18,557 bases of DNA. Origin: an uncultured Collinsella sp. GTDB taxonomy: Bacteria > Actinomycetota > Coriobacteriia > Coriobacteriales > Coriobacteriaceae. How positions within the stretch are numbered: the first letter of the stretch is position 1; every line of letters starts with the position of its first letter. The notes beneath the pieces were generated by a model. The model did not search any database. It worked only from the letters and a program-made list of their open reading frames with translations, and was not told the DNA's origin. The translations under genes and the position numbers were made by a program. Where the stretch lies: NCBI GenBank assembly GCA_900553345.1, contig USDE01000007.1, forward strand, positions 1-18,557. Reading direction: 5' to 3'. Below, piece by piece: positions 1-7,517 of the stretch.

Positions 1-1094
<1,094 letters not shown>

Positions 1095-1109
1095 GGCAAC
1101 TCCAATCGT

Positions 1110-1742
1110 CTAGGCGAGTAACTCGGCCGCCGCAAACTCCTCGGGCGTATTGACGTTCTCGAAGCAGAGCGTCGAGTCGGCGACCGCGACAATCTGAGGC
1201 TCGTCCAAATACCCGGCGTTCACCCGGTCGATCAGGCAGCGGATTCGCTGACGGTCACCAGCGAGCAGTTCTTGGGCAACCGGCGCACACGCGTCACGGC
1301 GCCAGACGGCGCAAAGCGGCTCAATTCCCCGCTCCTCGCGCGGCACGCACACGTCGAGCGCCTCGGCCTCAACACAGCCAGCAAGGGCACCGATTAGCTC
1401 CGAAGAGACAAACGGCATATCACAGGCGACGATAGCAACGAGAGGCAGCCGGGCCGCAGTCAGCGAACTCGCGATGCCGCGCATGGCGCCCGCCGGCCCC
1501 TCAAGGTCCGACACTATTCGCGGCACCAGGCCGCCAAACGCGCGCTCCTCAAGGTAGGCGAGCTCGCTGGGACGCGAAGTCGTCACGACCAACTCGCCGG
1601 CAACTGGCGCCAGCCGACCCAGCACGCGTTCGATGAGCGGCTCGCCGCAAAACGCCATGCGTGCCTTGTCGCAGCCCATGCGCGAGGACAGCCCGCCCGC
1701 TTGGACGACACAAGAAAGATCGGCACGTCTTACGGTAGTCAT
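1110..1742 (-). CDS. mobA: MobA-like molybdenum cofactor nucleotidyltransferase
   Basis: A 210-residue protein of the NTP-transferase (GT-A-like) family. The N-terminal motif VVQAGGLSSRMGCDKA (about residues 11-26) is the nucleotide-binding LxGGxSxRMGxDKA signature. CDMPF (about residue 110) is the metal/nucleotide-binding D-x-P segment of MobA-type proteins. The enzyme family attaches GMP (or CMP for MocA relatives) to molybdopterin, making the dinucleotide cofactor of enzymes such as formate dehydrogenase or molybdenum hydroxylases. I chose the ATG at 1742 because the family motif begins shortly after it and a GGAGG lies about 11 bases upstream; in-frame sequence further upstream runs through the tRNA and IS and is not real. 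It is followed immediately by the DUF3343 gene. A specialised MobA-like accessory factor for a selenium-dependent hydroxylase is an alternative role. Confidence 0.85.
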   Translation of the reverse strand: MTTVRRADLSCVVQAGGLSSRMGCDKARMAFCGEPLIERVLGRLAPVAGELVVTTSRPSELAYLEERAFGGLVPRIVSDLEGPAGAMRGIASSLTAARLPLVAIVACDMPFVSSELIGALAGCVEAEALDVCVPREERGIEPLCAVWRRDACAPVAQELLAGDRQRIRCLIDRVNAGYLDEPQIVAVADSTLCFENVNTPEEFAAAELLA

Positions 1743-1831
1743 ACGGCAAAACACCTCCATCGGCATGCTCGAAGCCCGGTGCACGAAGCTAACTGCAGCC
1801 GCCGAAATAGCGGCGCTACGAAAAACTCGTG

Positions 1832-1859
1832 CAAAAACAAAACAGCGCCTTTGCGGCAC
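1832..1859 (-). terminator. Possible terminator of the tRNA-Sec transcript
   Basis: On the minus strand a 5-bp stem (GTGCC/GGCGC with one G-U pair, 1859-1845) is followed by the T-rich run TGTTTTGTTTTT. It lies about 38 bases after the CCA end of the tRNA and before mobA. The stem is short, so termination may be partial and mobA may also be reached by read-through. Confidence 0.4.
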
Positions 1860-1896
1860 GCAGCAAGACCGCGAGCACAAAAGCGCTGGTAGCGTA

Positions 1897-1993
1897 TGGC
1901 GGGAACGTATGTGAATCGAACACATCCAAGACGTTTTGCACGCCTCGCAACGGTTTTGAGGACCGCGGAGCCCACCGGAGCCCATCCGTTCCC
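1897..1993 (-). tRNA. selC: tRNA-Sec (anticodon UCA)
   Basis: The minus strand folds into a 97-base selenocysteine tRNA including an encoded CCA. Acceptor GGGAACG (1993-1987) pairs with CGTTCCC, followed by discriminator G and CCA (1899-1897). The D-arm has a 6-bp stem with only a 4-base CGGT loop, a hallmark of tRNA-Sec. The anticodon stem GCGGT/ACCGT holds the loop CCTCAAA, with TCA at 1959-1957. The long variable arm pairs CGAGGCGT with ACGTCTTG. The T-arm is ATGTG-TTCGATT-CACAT. The eighth acceptor pair appears to be G-A. This tRNA inserts selenocysteine at UGA codons, so the organism should encode SelA, SelB, SelD and at least one selenoprotein; none is visible here. It lies upstream of the mobA-DUF3343 pair on the same strand. 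Confidence 0.92.
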
Positions 1994-2005
1994 AAGTGCG
2001 GCGGT

Positions 2006-2011
2006 ATTTTA
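2006..2011 (-). promoter_or_regulatory. Candidate -10 box of the tRNA-Sec promoter
   Basis: TAAAAT on the minus strand lies 12 bases before the first base of the mature tRNA, a reasonable -10 position. No good -35 is evident at 17 bases; TTGGGA is present at a longer spacing. The IS element ends about 70 bases further upstream, so this promoter appears intact. Confidence 0.35.
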
Positions 2012-2107
2012 CCAAACCGAGCGGTCCCCATCCCAAAAAGACGAGCAAGAAGTTGCGGTGGAATAGTTCCTGTATTTGCTGCCAAAGGGGGGTGCGGACA
2101 GAAAGTT

Positions 2108-2124
2108 GGACCGTGAAGCGGTCC
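2108..2124 (+). other. Hairpin in IS leader, copy 1 (loop TGAAG)
   Basis: GGACCG (2108-2113) and CGGTCC (2119-2124) form a perfect 6-bp stem with loop TGAAG, directly before the transposase ribosome binding site. The left arm also belongs to the terminal inverted repeat. It may limit expression from transcripts that enter the element. In the second copy the stem is identical and the loop differs. Confidence 0.5.
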
Positions 2125-2139
2125 GGACTGGAGGTTCGC

Positions 2140-3357
2140 ATGTACAGCAGGGAGAAGGTCGAGCTCTTCCTCCTGGCGACGGAGGACGGCATGGGGCCCA
2201 CCGCCGCCGCGAAGTTCGCGGGGGTCTCGGTGGGCGCGGCCAAGAAGTGGGCGACGGGGCACCTCCCGCACAGCTACACCGGGGCGCGCTGTAGAATCGT
2301 GGCGAGGAAACCGCCACGGAAGGAGGCCAGCTTGGGCCCCGACAAGTCGATCTACGCCCCGCCCGCGACCGGCCCGCTCGCCGGGCTCAACGAGGACCAG
2401 ATAGAGAACCTGCTGCTCAGGGCGGTGTTGGCCGACCTAAAAGCGGAAGGGTGGGACCCGGCTTCGATCTCGAACAGGAGCAAGTGCGAGCTCGGCGAGA
2501 GATTGAGGCGGGCGACCGCCCTGCCCCTCCGCTCGATCACAGGTTTCTTGAGGATATCGAAGAGCTCCTATGAGTACTGGAGGCCCCGCGTCGCCGCGCC
2601 GCGCGACCGCGACGCCGACATACGCGACCGCGTGGTGCGCATCTTCCGCGAGGGCTCGGGGTGCTGGGGGTACCGCACCGTCTGGGCGCGCCTGCGCCGC
2701 GAGGGCGTCCGCGCCAGCGAGAAGCGCGTGGCCCGCGTGATGCGCGAGGAGGGCCTCGAGGTCGTCTACAACAGGAGGCGCGCCCGGGGCTACAGCTCCT
2801 ACGCCGGCGAGGTCTCCAAGGCGCCGGAGAACCTCGTGAACAGGAATTTCCACGCCGACGAGCCCAACCGGCTGTGGCTCACCGACATCACCGAGTTCAG
2901 GCTCCCGGGCGGCGAGAAGGTCTACCTGAGCCCGATCGTCGACTGCTTCGACGGGATGCCCGTCGCCTGGTCGATCGGGCTGCACCCCGACAAGCGCCTC
3001 GCGAACTCGAGCCTGCTCAAGGCCTGCGCGGCGAGGCCGGCGGGCGCGCGCACGACGATCCACTCGGACCGGGGCGGCCACTACCGCTGGCCGGAGTGGA
3101 TCGGGATCTGCGAGGAGAACGGCCTGGTCAGGAGCATGTCCGCGAAGGGCTGCAGCCCGGACAACTCGGCCTGCGAGGGCTTCTTCGGGCGCCTCAAGAA
3201 CGAGTTCTTCCGCTACAGGGACTGGGAGGGCGTGACGGCCGAGGAGTTCATGGTGAGGCTCGAGGCCTACCTCGTGTACTATCGGGACGGGCGCATCAAG
3301 AAGTCCCTCGGGTGGCTGAGCCCGATGGAGTACCGCAGGAAGCTTGGATACGCCTAG
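2140..3357 (+). CDS. IS3-family DDE transposase, copy 1
   Basis: 405 residues in a single uninterrupted frame, unlike the usual IS3 orfA/orfB pair joined by frameshifting. The N-terminus (about residues 1-40, MYSREKVELFLLATEDG, AAKFAGVSVGAAKKWATG) is a helix-turn-helix. A middle HTH_21-like region (about 185-225, GCWGYRTVWARLRREG) follows. The C-terminal integrase core carries the catalytic triad D249 (WLTDITEF), D310 (IHSDRGGHY) and E346 (NSACEGFFG); the last two are separated by 35 residues, the DD(35)E spacing of the IS3 family. The enzyme cuts and joins the element's ends during transposition. The ATG at 2140 has GGAGG six bases upstream; longer in-frame starts extend outside the element. 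It looks intact and is identical in protein sequence to the second copy. Confidence 0.93.
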   Translation: MYSREKVELFLLATEDGMGPTAAAKFAGVSVGAAKKWATGHLPHSYTGARCRIVARKPPRKEASLGPDKSIYAPPATGPLAGLNEDQIENLLLRAVLADLKAEGWDPASISNRSKCELGERLRRATALPLRSITGFLRISKSSYEYWRPRVAAPRDRDADIRDRVVRIFREGSGCWGYRTVWARLRREGVRASEKRVARVMREEGLEVVYNRRRARGYSSYAGEVSKAPENLVNRNFHADEPNRLWLTDITEFRLPGGEKVYLSPIVDCFDGMPVAWSIGLHPDKRLANSSLLKACAARPAGARTTIHSDRGGHYRWPEWIGICEENGLVRSMSAKGCSPDNSACEGFFGRLKNEFFRYRDWEGVTAEEFMVRLEAYLVYYRDGRIKKSLGWLSPMEYRRKLGYA

Positions 3358-3591
3358 GCGCGGTCCAAGAAATCGTCCGCACCCCCATTTGGCAAAAATG
3401 CCCCATTTCGCCTTGAAGTCGCTACCGTGAAATGCCAACGAGCCGCATGGTCGAGTCCAAGCAAATACGACCTCAAGCGGCCAGCTACGGCATGGCTCCC
3501 CAGAACGAGACTGCGACATTTGTTTGCATTGTTCTACGAACGCAACATAACGAATTATTTCCGAGCATAGTAACGGCCGCTGAAAGCTGCT

Positions 3592-4626
3592 TTAGTAGTT
3601 CATCTGGTGATAGTAGCGACGCGTGGTGAGCGGGTGGTTGCGGACGTGCTCGAGATGGCAGCTCAGGCGCTCGGTGATGGTGTAGGTGACCATCGGGGAG
3701 ACGATCTTGCGGAACTCGGGGTCGCTGAACGGCAGCTCGACCTCGGCGGTGTCGAACTTGTTCACGCGGACATGGACGCCCTTCTCGTCGGCGAGCATGT
3801 GGGTGAAGTTGTCCACGCGGTCCATGAGCTTGCGGGTGTCGTCCTCGCCGTAGAGCATGATGAGGCTCGTGCCCTCCTCGCACAGCTCGATGGTGCCGTG
3901 GAAGAACTCGGCGGCGTGGATGGACTTGGTCTTGATCCACTGCATCTCCTCGAGGATGCACATGGCGTAGTCGTAGGCCTCGCCCCAGAGCATGCCGGAG
4001 CCGATCACCATGTGGTAGTCGGTGTCCTTGAAGTCCTCGGCCATGGCGGCGCAGCGCTCGTCCTGGGCGTCCTTGGCCTTGATGAGGTACGGGGCGATGT
4101 TGCCGAACTCCTCCATGAAGGTGTCGTACTTGGGGAAGGCGCCGGCGTTCTTGAGGAAGCGGGCGACCAGCGTGATCTGGTAGGTGTAGATGGCCTCGCA
4201 CAGGACGTCGTCCTCGGCGAAGCTGAAGAACTTGTAGTCGGCGTACTCGGTGGCCGGGGTGTTGTCGTTGGAGACGTACATCAGCGTGCGGGCGCCCTGC
4301 TCCTGGCAGAACTTGGCGGCCTCGATGATCTCGGGGGTGGTGCCGGTGCGGGTGGAGAAGACGCAGACCGAGTCCTTGTTGAAGGTCTTGGGCGGGCATG
4401 CGAGGAACTCGGCGGCGATCTCGCAGTGGACGTCGACGTCGGCCGTGGTGGTCTCGACCCAGTACTTCATCGGGAGCGTGTGGGCCCAGGTGCCGCCGCA
4501 GCCGATGAAGAAGATGTTGGAATAGCCCTGCTCGCAGACCTTGTCCACGGCGGCCTCAATCTGAGGACGGAGAGCGAGGGCATCGCTCACAACCTTCTCG
4601 TAACGAGGCTCATCGAAATTGAACAT
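3592..4626 (-). CDS. SIS-domain sugar-amine-6-phosphate deglycase A, copy 1 (FrlB/Gfr type)
   Basis: 344 residues with two sugar-isomerase (SIS) domains. FFIGCGGTWAHT (about residues 40-51) and FSTRTGTTPEII (about 90-101) are the Ser/Thr-rich phosphosugar-binding loops. LEEMQW...AAEFFHGTIEL places E227 and H243 sixteen residues apart, the spacing of the catalytic Glu/His in the related fructose-asparagine deglycase FraB. The C-terminus RRYYHQMNY parallels the RRYY...VEY end of E. coli FrlB. Family members split 6-phosphorylated Amadori products such as fructoselysine-6-P into glucose-6-P and lysine. I chose MFNF because the sequence upstream of it differs completely between the two copies and both then have a good ribosome binding site; a longer start at 4674 is possible only here. 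It follows the kinase gene by 98 bases. Strong GC-rich codon bias suggests high expression. Exact substrate unknown. Confidence 0.82.
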   Translation of the reverse strand: MFNFDEPRYEKVVSDALALRPQIEAAVDKVCEQGYSNIFFIGCGGTWAHTLPMKYWVETTTADVDVHCEIAAEFLACPPKTFNKDSVCVFSTRTGTTPEIIEAAKFCQEQGARTLMYVSNDNTPATEYADYKFFSFAEDDVLCEAIYTYQITLVARFLKNAGAFPKYDTFMEEFGNIAPYLIKAKDAQDERCAAMAEDFKDTDYHMVIGSGMLWGEAYDYAMCILEEMQWIKTKSIHAAEFFHGTIELCEEGTSLIMLYGEDDTRKLMDRVDNFTHMLADEKGVHVRVNKFDTAEVELPFSDPEFRKIVSPMVTYTITERLSCHLEHVRNHPLTTRRYYHQMNY

Positions 4627-4687
4627 ATCTAATATCCCTTCGTTTAATAGAGTGAAATTCGTTTCAATTGACAACTTGTCATTTCAC

Positions 4688-4700
4688 TACGTATTAATAC
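4688..4700. promoter_or_regulatory. Candidate operator TACGTATTAATAC between kinase and deglycase A copy 1
   Basis: The sequence read on the minus strand, GTATTAATACGTA, resembles GTATTATAACGTT upstream of the second deglycase A copy. TACGTATTA also recurs at 10979-10987 upstream of the regulator genes. It could be a GntR-family site. Nearby, TGACAAGTTGTCA forms a second short palindrome at about 4668-4680. Functional assignment is inference. Confidence 0.3.
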
Positions 4701-4724
4701 TTAATGACCTAAAAAAATACCTTT

Positions 4725-5609
4725 CTAGGAAATGGAAGCTTGGCCGTCTTTCATCTCGGCGAGTTTATGCTCGAATCCAAAGCCGCCGGGTTTAAGGCAA
4801 TTCTTAGCTGAATAGTCAGCAGCGAATTCCATTGCATCCCGAATGATCTCCACATCGAGCGGTTGCTTTTTACTCCAGCCATGCGAGAGACAGCTCACAA
4901 CAAACGCAGTGATATACGAATCTCCCGCGCCCATGGTGTCAAGCGCATCTACGGGTCTTATATTTCCCTGGTACCATCGGGAACCGTCAAAGAACACAGG
5001 CCCTGCAGATCCCCGTGTAGCAATCGTGTAGCGACAACCATGCTCTATGGCCCTCTTCAATAGAACTTGAATCTGTTGATCGCTCTCGCCGGAACAGGAA
5101 AACAGACCAAGGGTTGTAGCAGGGCAAACAAGATCGAAATATGCGTCGGTTCGATACTTATCTTTAACGGAAAAGTCGTAAATCACCACAGCGGGAAGAT
5201 CTTGAACTAGGTGCACATCATCCTGCAGCTTTGCATTGACGCTGGTAAAAACCGCATCGAATCCCTGAAGAAACTTGACATCAGAATCGTTGATATGGGT
5301 TTTGTGCGCCCAGCAAGCCCCCGTATCGTAACCAACTTCGACACGTTCACCGTTGTAAACATTTACATCGCAAGTCTTGGTTGTTGCTTTTTCAGGCATG
5401 CATGATTGCGAAAGGTCAACGTTCAGCGAAGAAAGGGCATCGGTGATTATTCGCCCTCCCAGGTCGTTGCCGATCTCCCCAATATACGCAGCCTGTGCGC
5501 CAAGCATGCTTGCATGGGCAGCGACGTTTACGGCATTGCCACCAGGATACATAACGCCTTTGTTGAGATAGCGATCAATAACGTTGTCACCAATTGCTGC
5601 GATTTTCAC
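4725..5609 (-). CDS. frlD: PfkB-family kinase, FrlD-like (fructoselysine 6-kinase type)
   Basis: 294 residues from the GTG at 5609. The N-terminus VKIAAIGDNVIDRYL and PGGNAVNVAAHA (substrate-binding GGN motif) closely follow E. coli FrlD (IGDN..., GGNAVNVAV). DTMGAGDSYITAF is PfkB signature 2, with D230 as the catalytic base. FrlD phosphorylates fructoselysine at C6 using ATP. The GTG start is preferred because it aligns with the FrlD N-terminus and GGGAGG lies 7 bases upstream; the in-frame ATG at 5624 overlaps that ribosome binding site. It begins 30 bases after the deglycase B stop and is cotranscribed with the PTS genes. A kinase next to a PTS, which already phosphorylates its cargo, is unusual. 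The best alternative is a kinase for another sugar or sugar amine. Confidence 0.75.
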   Translation of the reverse strand: MKIAAIGDNVIDRYLNKGVMYPGGNAVNVAAHASMLGAQAAYIGEIGNDLGGRIITDALSSLNVDLSQSCMPEKATTKTCDVNVYNGERVEVGYDTGACWAHKTHINDSDVKFLQGFDAVFTSVNAKLQDDVHLVQDLPAVVIYDFSVKDKYRTDAYFDLVCPATTLGLFSCSGESDQQIQVLLKRAIEHGCRYTIATRGSAGPVFFDGSRWYQGNIRPVDALDTMGAGDSYITAFVVSCLSHGWSKKQPLDVEIIRDAMEFAADYSAKNCLKPGGFGFEHKLAEMKDGQASIS

Positions 5610-5639
5610 CTCAACGCCTCCCATCACGTACGGTCTTTA

Positions 5640-6638
5640 TTAGTACTCGACCTTGCGGTAATAACGGCGGATGTCGAGCGAATGGTCACGAATTTCCTCG
5701 AAATTCTTGCTCACACGCGAGAGAATGGCATTGAGCACCACCGGAGAAAGCATCCAGCGGAATTCATCACTGATACCCGGCAACTCATAATCATGTGTAT
5801 CGAATACGGTGAAATCATCCGCATATTGCTTACAGAAGCGTGCAACGCGCTCATCAAGAGGCCTAGTCTGCGCCTCCGTCATTGCGAGCGCGACGCAAAC
5901 GCCCGGCTCAACAAGTTCGATAGTGCCATGGAAGAACTCAGGCGATGTAACGGATTTGGTGCGCAGCCATTGGGACTCCTCGAGCACACACATGGCAAAC
6001 GAATACGTGGGGCCCCACAGATTGCCAGAACCAATCCAAATCTGATACGGATCGTCCTTGTGCTTTAGAGCATATGCGCGAGCCATCTCGTCAGCGTTCT
6101 TGCCGACGGAAACGAGAGCAGCGGGGAGATTCACAAGCTCATCAGCGAAGCGATCGTAGTCATCGAAAAAGCCCCTGTTCTTGAGAATCTTTCCAATCAG
6201 AAGGTACAGCACGAGCTCCATAGGACGGCCCTGCTTATAGATCACTCCATAATCGGAAAGTTCACCAAGCGGTGAACCGTCCACGCCAAGCGTAGAGACA
6301 ATGGTGCAGCCTGCGTCTTTTGCCGCCTTTGCCGCCGCGACCGTCTCTTTGGTGTCGCCCGACTTGGACGCCATGAACGCCAAGGTCCCCTTACCGATGC
6401 GCCGATTGCCAACCGTGAGGAAATCTGCCGAAACTTGGGACTGGACGGGAATATCGGACATAACAGAAACCATATAGTCAAACGGCTGCATCATCGCAAG
6501 CGAGCCACCTGACGAAGTGAAGAAAATCGAATCGAAACCCTTTTCGCAAATTTCGTCAGCAATGCGTTCAATTTCGGCACGTTGATTGTAGATATAAGCA
6601 CCGTTATCGAGAATTGCCTGTTCATCAAATGAAACCAT
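5640..6638 (-). CDS. SIS-domain sugar-amine-6-phosphate deglycase B (FrlB/Gfr type)
   Basis: 332 residues, a clear but distant paralogue of deglycase A. It has SIS loops FFTSSGGSLAMMQ (about 40-52) and MASKSGDTKETV, and the catalytic-type block LEESQW...SPEFFHGTIELVEPG with E221 and H237 sixteen apart. The C-terminus RRYYRKVEY is very close to the E. coli FrlB end. It would cleave a 6-phosphorylated Amadori product into sugar phosphate and amine. It starts with ATG at 6638 behind AGAAAGG and lies 48 bases after the IID gene, so it belongs to the PTS operon. Its base composition is much less GC-rich than deglycase A. A division of labour between fructoselysine-6-P and glucoselysine-6-P, as with GfrF and GfrE of Salmonella, is plausible; which enzyme does which cannot be told from sequence alone. 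Confidence 0.82.
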   Translation of the reverse strand: MVSFDEQAILDNGAYIYNQRAEIERIADEICEKGFDSIFFTSSGGSLAMMQPFDYMVSVMSDIPVQSQVSADFLTVGNRRIGKGTLAFMASKSGDTKETVAAAKAAKDAGCTIVSTLGVDGSPLGELSDYGVIYKQGRPMELVLYLLIGKILKNRGFFDDYDRFADELVNLPAALVSVGKNADEMARAYALKHKDDPYQIWIGSGNLWGPTYSFAMCVLEESQWLRTKSVTSPEFFHGTIELVEPGVCVALAMTEAQTRPLDERVARFCKQYADDFTVFDTHDYELPGISDEFRWMLSPVVLNAILSRVSKNFEEIRDHSLDIRRYYRKVEY

Positions 6639-6686
6639 GGGATATACCTTTCTAATTCAATTGGGCCAGACGGCGAAATCAACCAT

Positions 6687-7517
6687 TTAGATTGCAAACA
6701 CTCCGAAGAAGGAGCCAACGATACCAACCGCCATGAGAATAACGAGAATCCAAGCAATCTTGACCTTGTGCTGGACGAGTTCGTAAACTCCAAGTGTCAC
6801 AAGCAGCGGCAGCAGGCTCGGCATGATACCGTCGATGATGCTTTGGATAGTCTGCGCACTGTCGCCGGTACCGAGAGAACCAGCCACGCTGACCGATACA
6901 AGGTTGGGCACCATAGCGCCGATAACCATAAGACCGAGAATTGCAGCCCCCATAGTGAGCTTTGGCATAAGACCAGATTTCTCGATCTTGCTCAAGAAAC
7001 TGGTTCCGAATCCATAGCCCCATTTAAGGCAGAACCAACGAATCAGATAATGCGGAACATTGAATACGACAAGGAAGAGAAGCGGGCCGAGAATGTTACC
7101 CTGCATAGCAAGCGACACACCCAAGCCAGTGGCGATGACACGCAACGTTCCCCAGAACAGAGAGTCACCGATGCCGGCCAGCGGGCTCATAAGAGCGGCC
7201 TTTACGCTGTTGATGGAGGATTCGTCAAAATCCTCTTCGTTAGCGTTTGCCTCTTCCATCGCTGCCGAAATGCCCAGAATTAATGTTGAGACATAAGGAG
7301 TGGTGTTGAAGAACTCCATGTGACGCTTAGCAGCAGCAGCCTGGTCATCCTTATTCTTATACACGCGACGAATGATGGGAAGCATAGAGAAGCAGTATCC
7401 CATGTGCTGCTGGCGCTCGTAGTTCCAGGAGTACTCCATCGTAAGCGAACGGAAAAATACCGATTTTAGATCACGCTTTGTAATCTTGTTGGAACTGGTG
7501 TCATTAGAAGTCGTCAT
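6687..7517 (-). CDS. PTS mannose/sorbose-family IID membrane component
   Basis: 276 residues from the ATG at 7517. It has the IID hallmarks: TKRDLKSVFFRSLTMEYSWNYERQQHMGYCFSMLPIIRRVY near the N-terminus, then MSPLAGIGDSLFWGTLRVIATG, and hydrophobic segments at the C-terminal end (SLLPLLVTLGVYELV, IAWILVILMAVGIVGSFFG). IID works with IIC as the transmembrane channel for uptake of the phosphorylated substrate. GGAAGGGAG lies 8 bases upstream and inside the end of the IIC gene; the two genes overlap by 14 bases, implying translational coupling. An upstream in-frame ATG at 7559 lies inside IIC and has no fitting ribosome binding site, so it was not used. The substrate is inferred from the adjacent deglycases. 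Confidence 0.92.
   Translation of the reverse strand: MTTSNDTSSNKITKRDLKSVFFRSLTMEYSWNYERQQHMGYCFSMLPIIRRVYKNKDDQAAAAKRHMEFFNTTPYVSTLILGISAAMEEANANEEDFDESSINSVKAALMSPLAGIGDSLFWGTLRVIATGLGVSLAMQGNILGPLLFLVVFNVPHYLIRWFCLKWGYGFGTSFLSKIEKSGLMPKLTMGAAILGLMVIGAMVPNLVSVSVAGSLGTGDSAQTIQSIIDGIMPSLLPLLVTLGVYELVQHKVKIAWILVILMAVGIVGSFFGVFAI

Larger units (their letters stand above)
2080..3394 (+). mobile_element. IS3-family insertion sequence, copy 1
   Basis: About 1,315 bp, bounded by imperfect terminal inverted repeats. The left end, 2080-2113, reads TGCCAAAGGGGGGTGCGGAC, then 6 unmatched bases, then TTGGACCG. The right end, 3361-3394, gives the same order on the reverse strand with one mismatch in the outer 20 bp. 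The element thus starts TG and ends CA, as IS3-family elements do. It holds one transposase gene on the plus strand, opposite to the surrounding host genes. No clear target-site duplication is seen. A more conservative boundary is the perfect 12-bp core repeat, 2088-3386, because the second copy lacks the outer left TGCCAAA. Confidence 0.85.
2088..4626. repeat. Long direct repeat, copy 1 (IS + 3' spacer + deglycase A)
   Basis: About 2,539 bp matching 11095-13633 with a constant offset of 9,007. By eye the only differences are three bases in the loop of the IS-leader hairpin (2114, 2116, 2117); transposase and deglycase proteins and the 3358-3591 spacer agree. Identity ends on the right precisely at the ATG of deglycase A and on the left at the run of G in the IS terminus. 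Confidence 0.92.

Noticed and set aside
1996..2139. N-terminal extension of the transposase into the sequence left of the IS
   Set aside because: The extension lies largely outside the element and is not shared by the second copy; the ATG at 2140 has a good ribosome binding site.
1743..2243. Upstream extension of the mobA frame
   Set aside because: It runs through the tRNA-Sec gene and into the IS; the family motif begins just after the ATG at 1742.
2437..3519. 360-residue minus-strand frame opposite the transposase (also 11444-12526)
   Set aside because: High-GC antisense shadow with low-complexity Ala/Arg/Val/Pro composition and no recognisable domain; it appears in both copies only because the DNA is duplicated.
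3607..4632. 341-residue plus-strand frame opposite deglycase A (also 12614-13687)
   Set aside because: Antisense shadow rich in Val/Leu/Gly/Asp; deglycase A on the minus strand has family motifs and a normal start.
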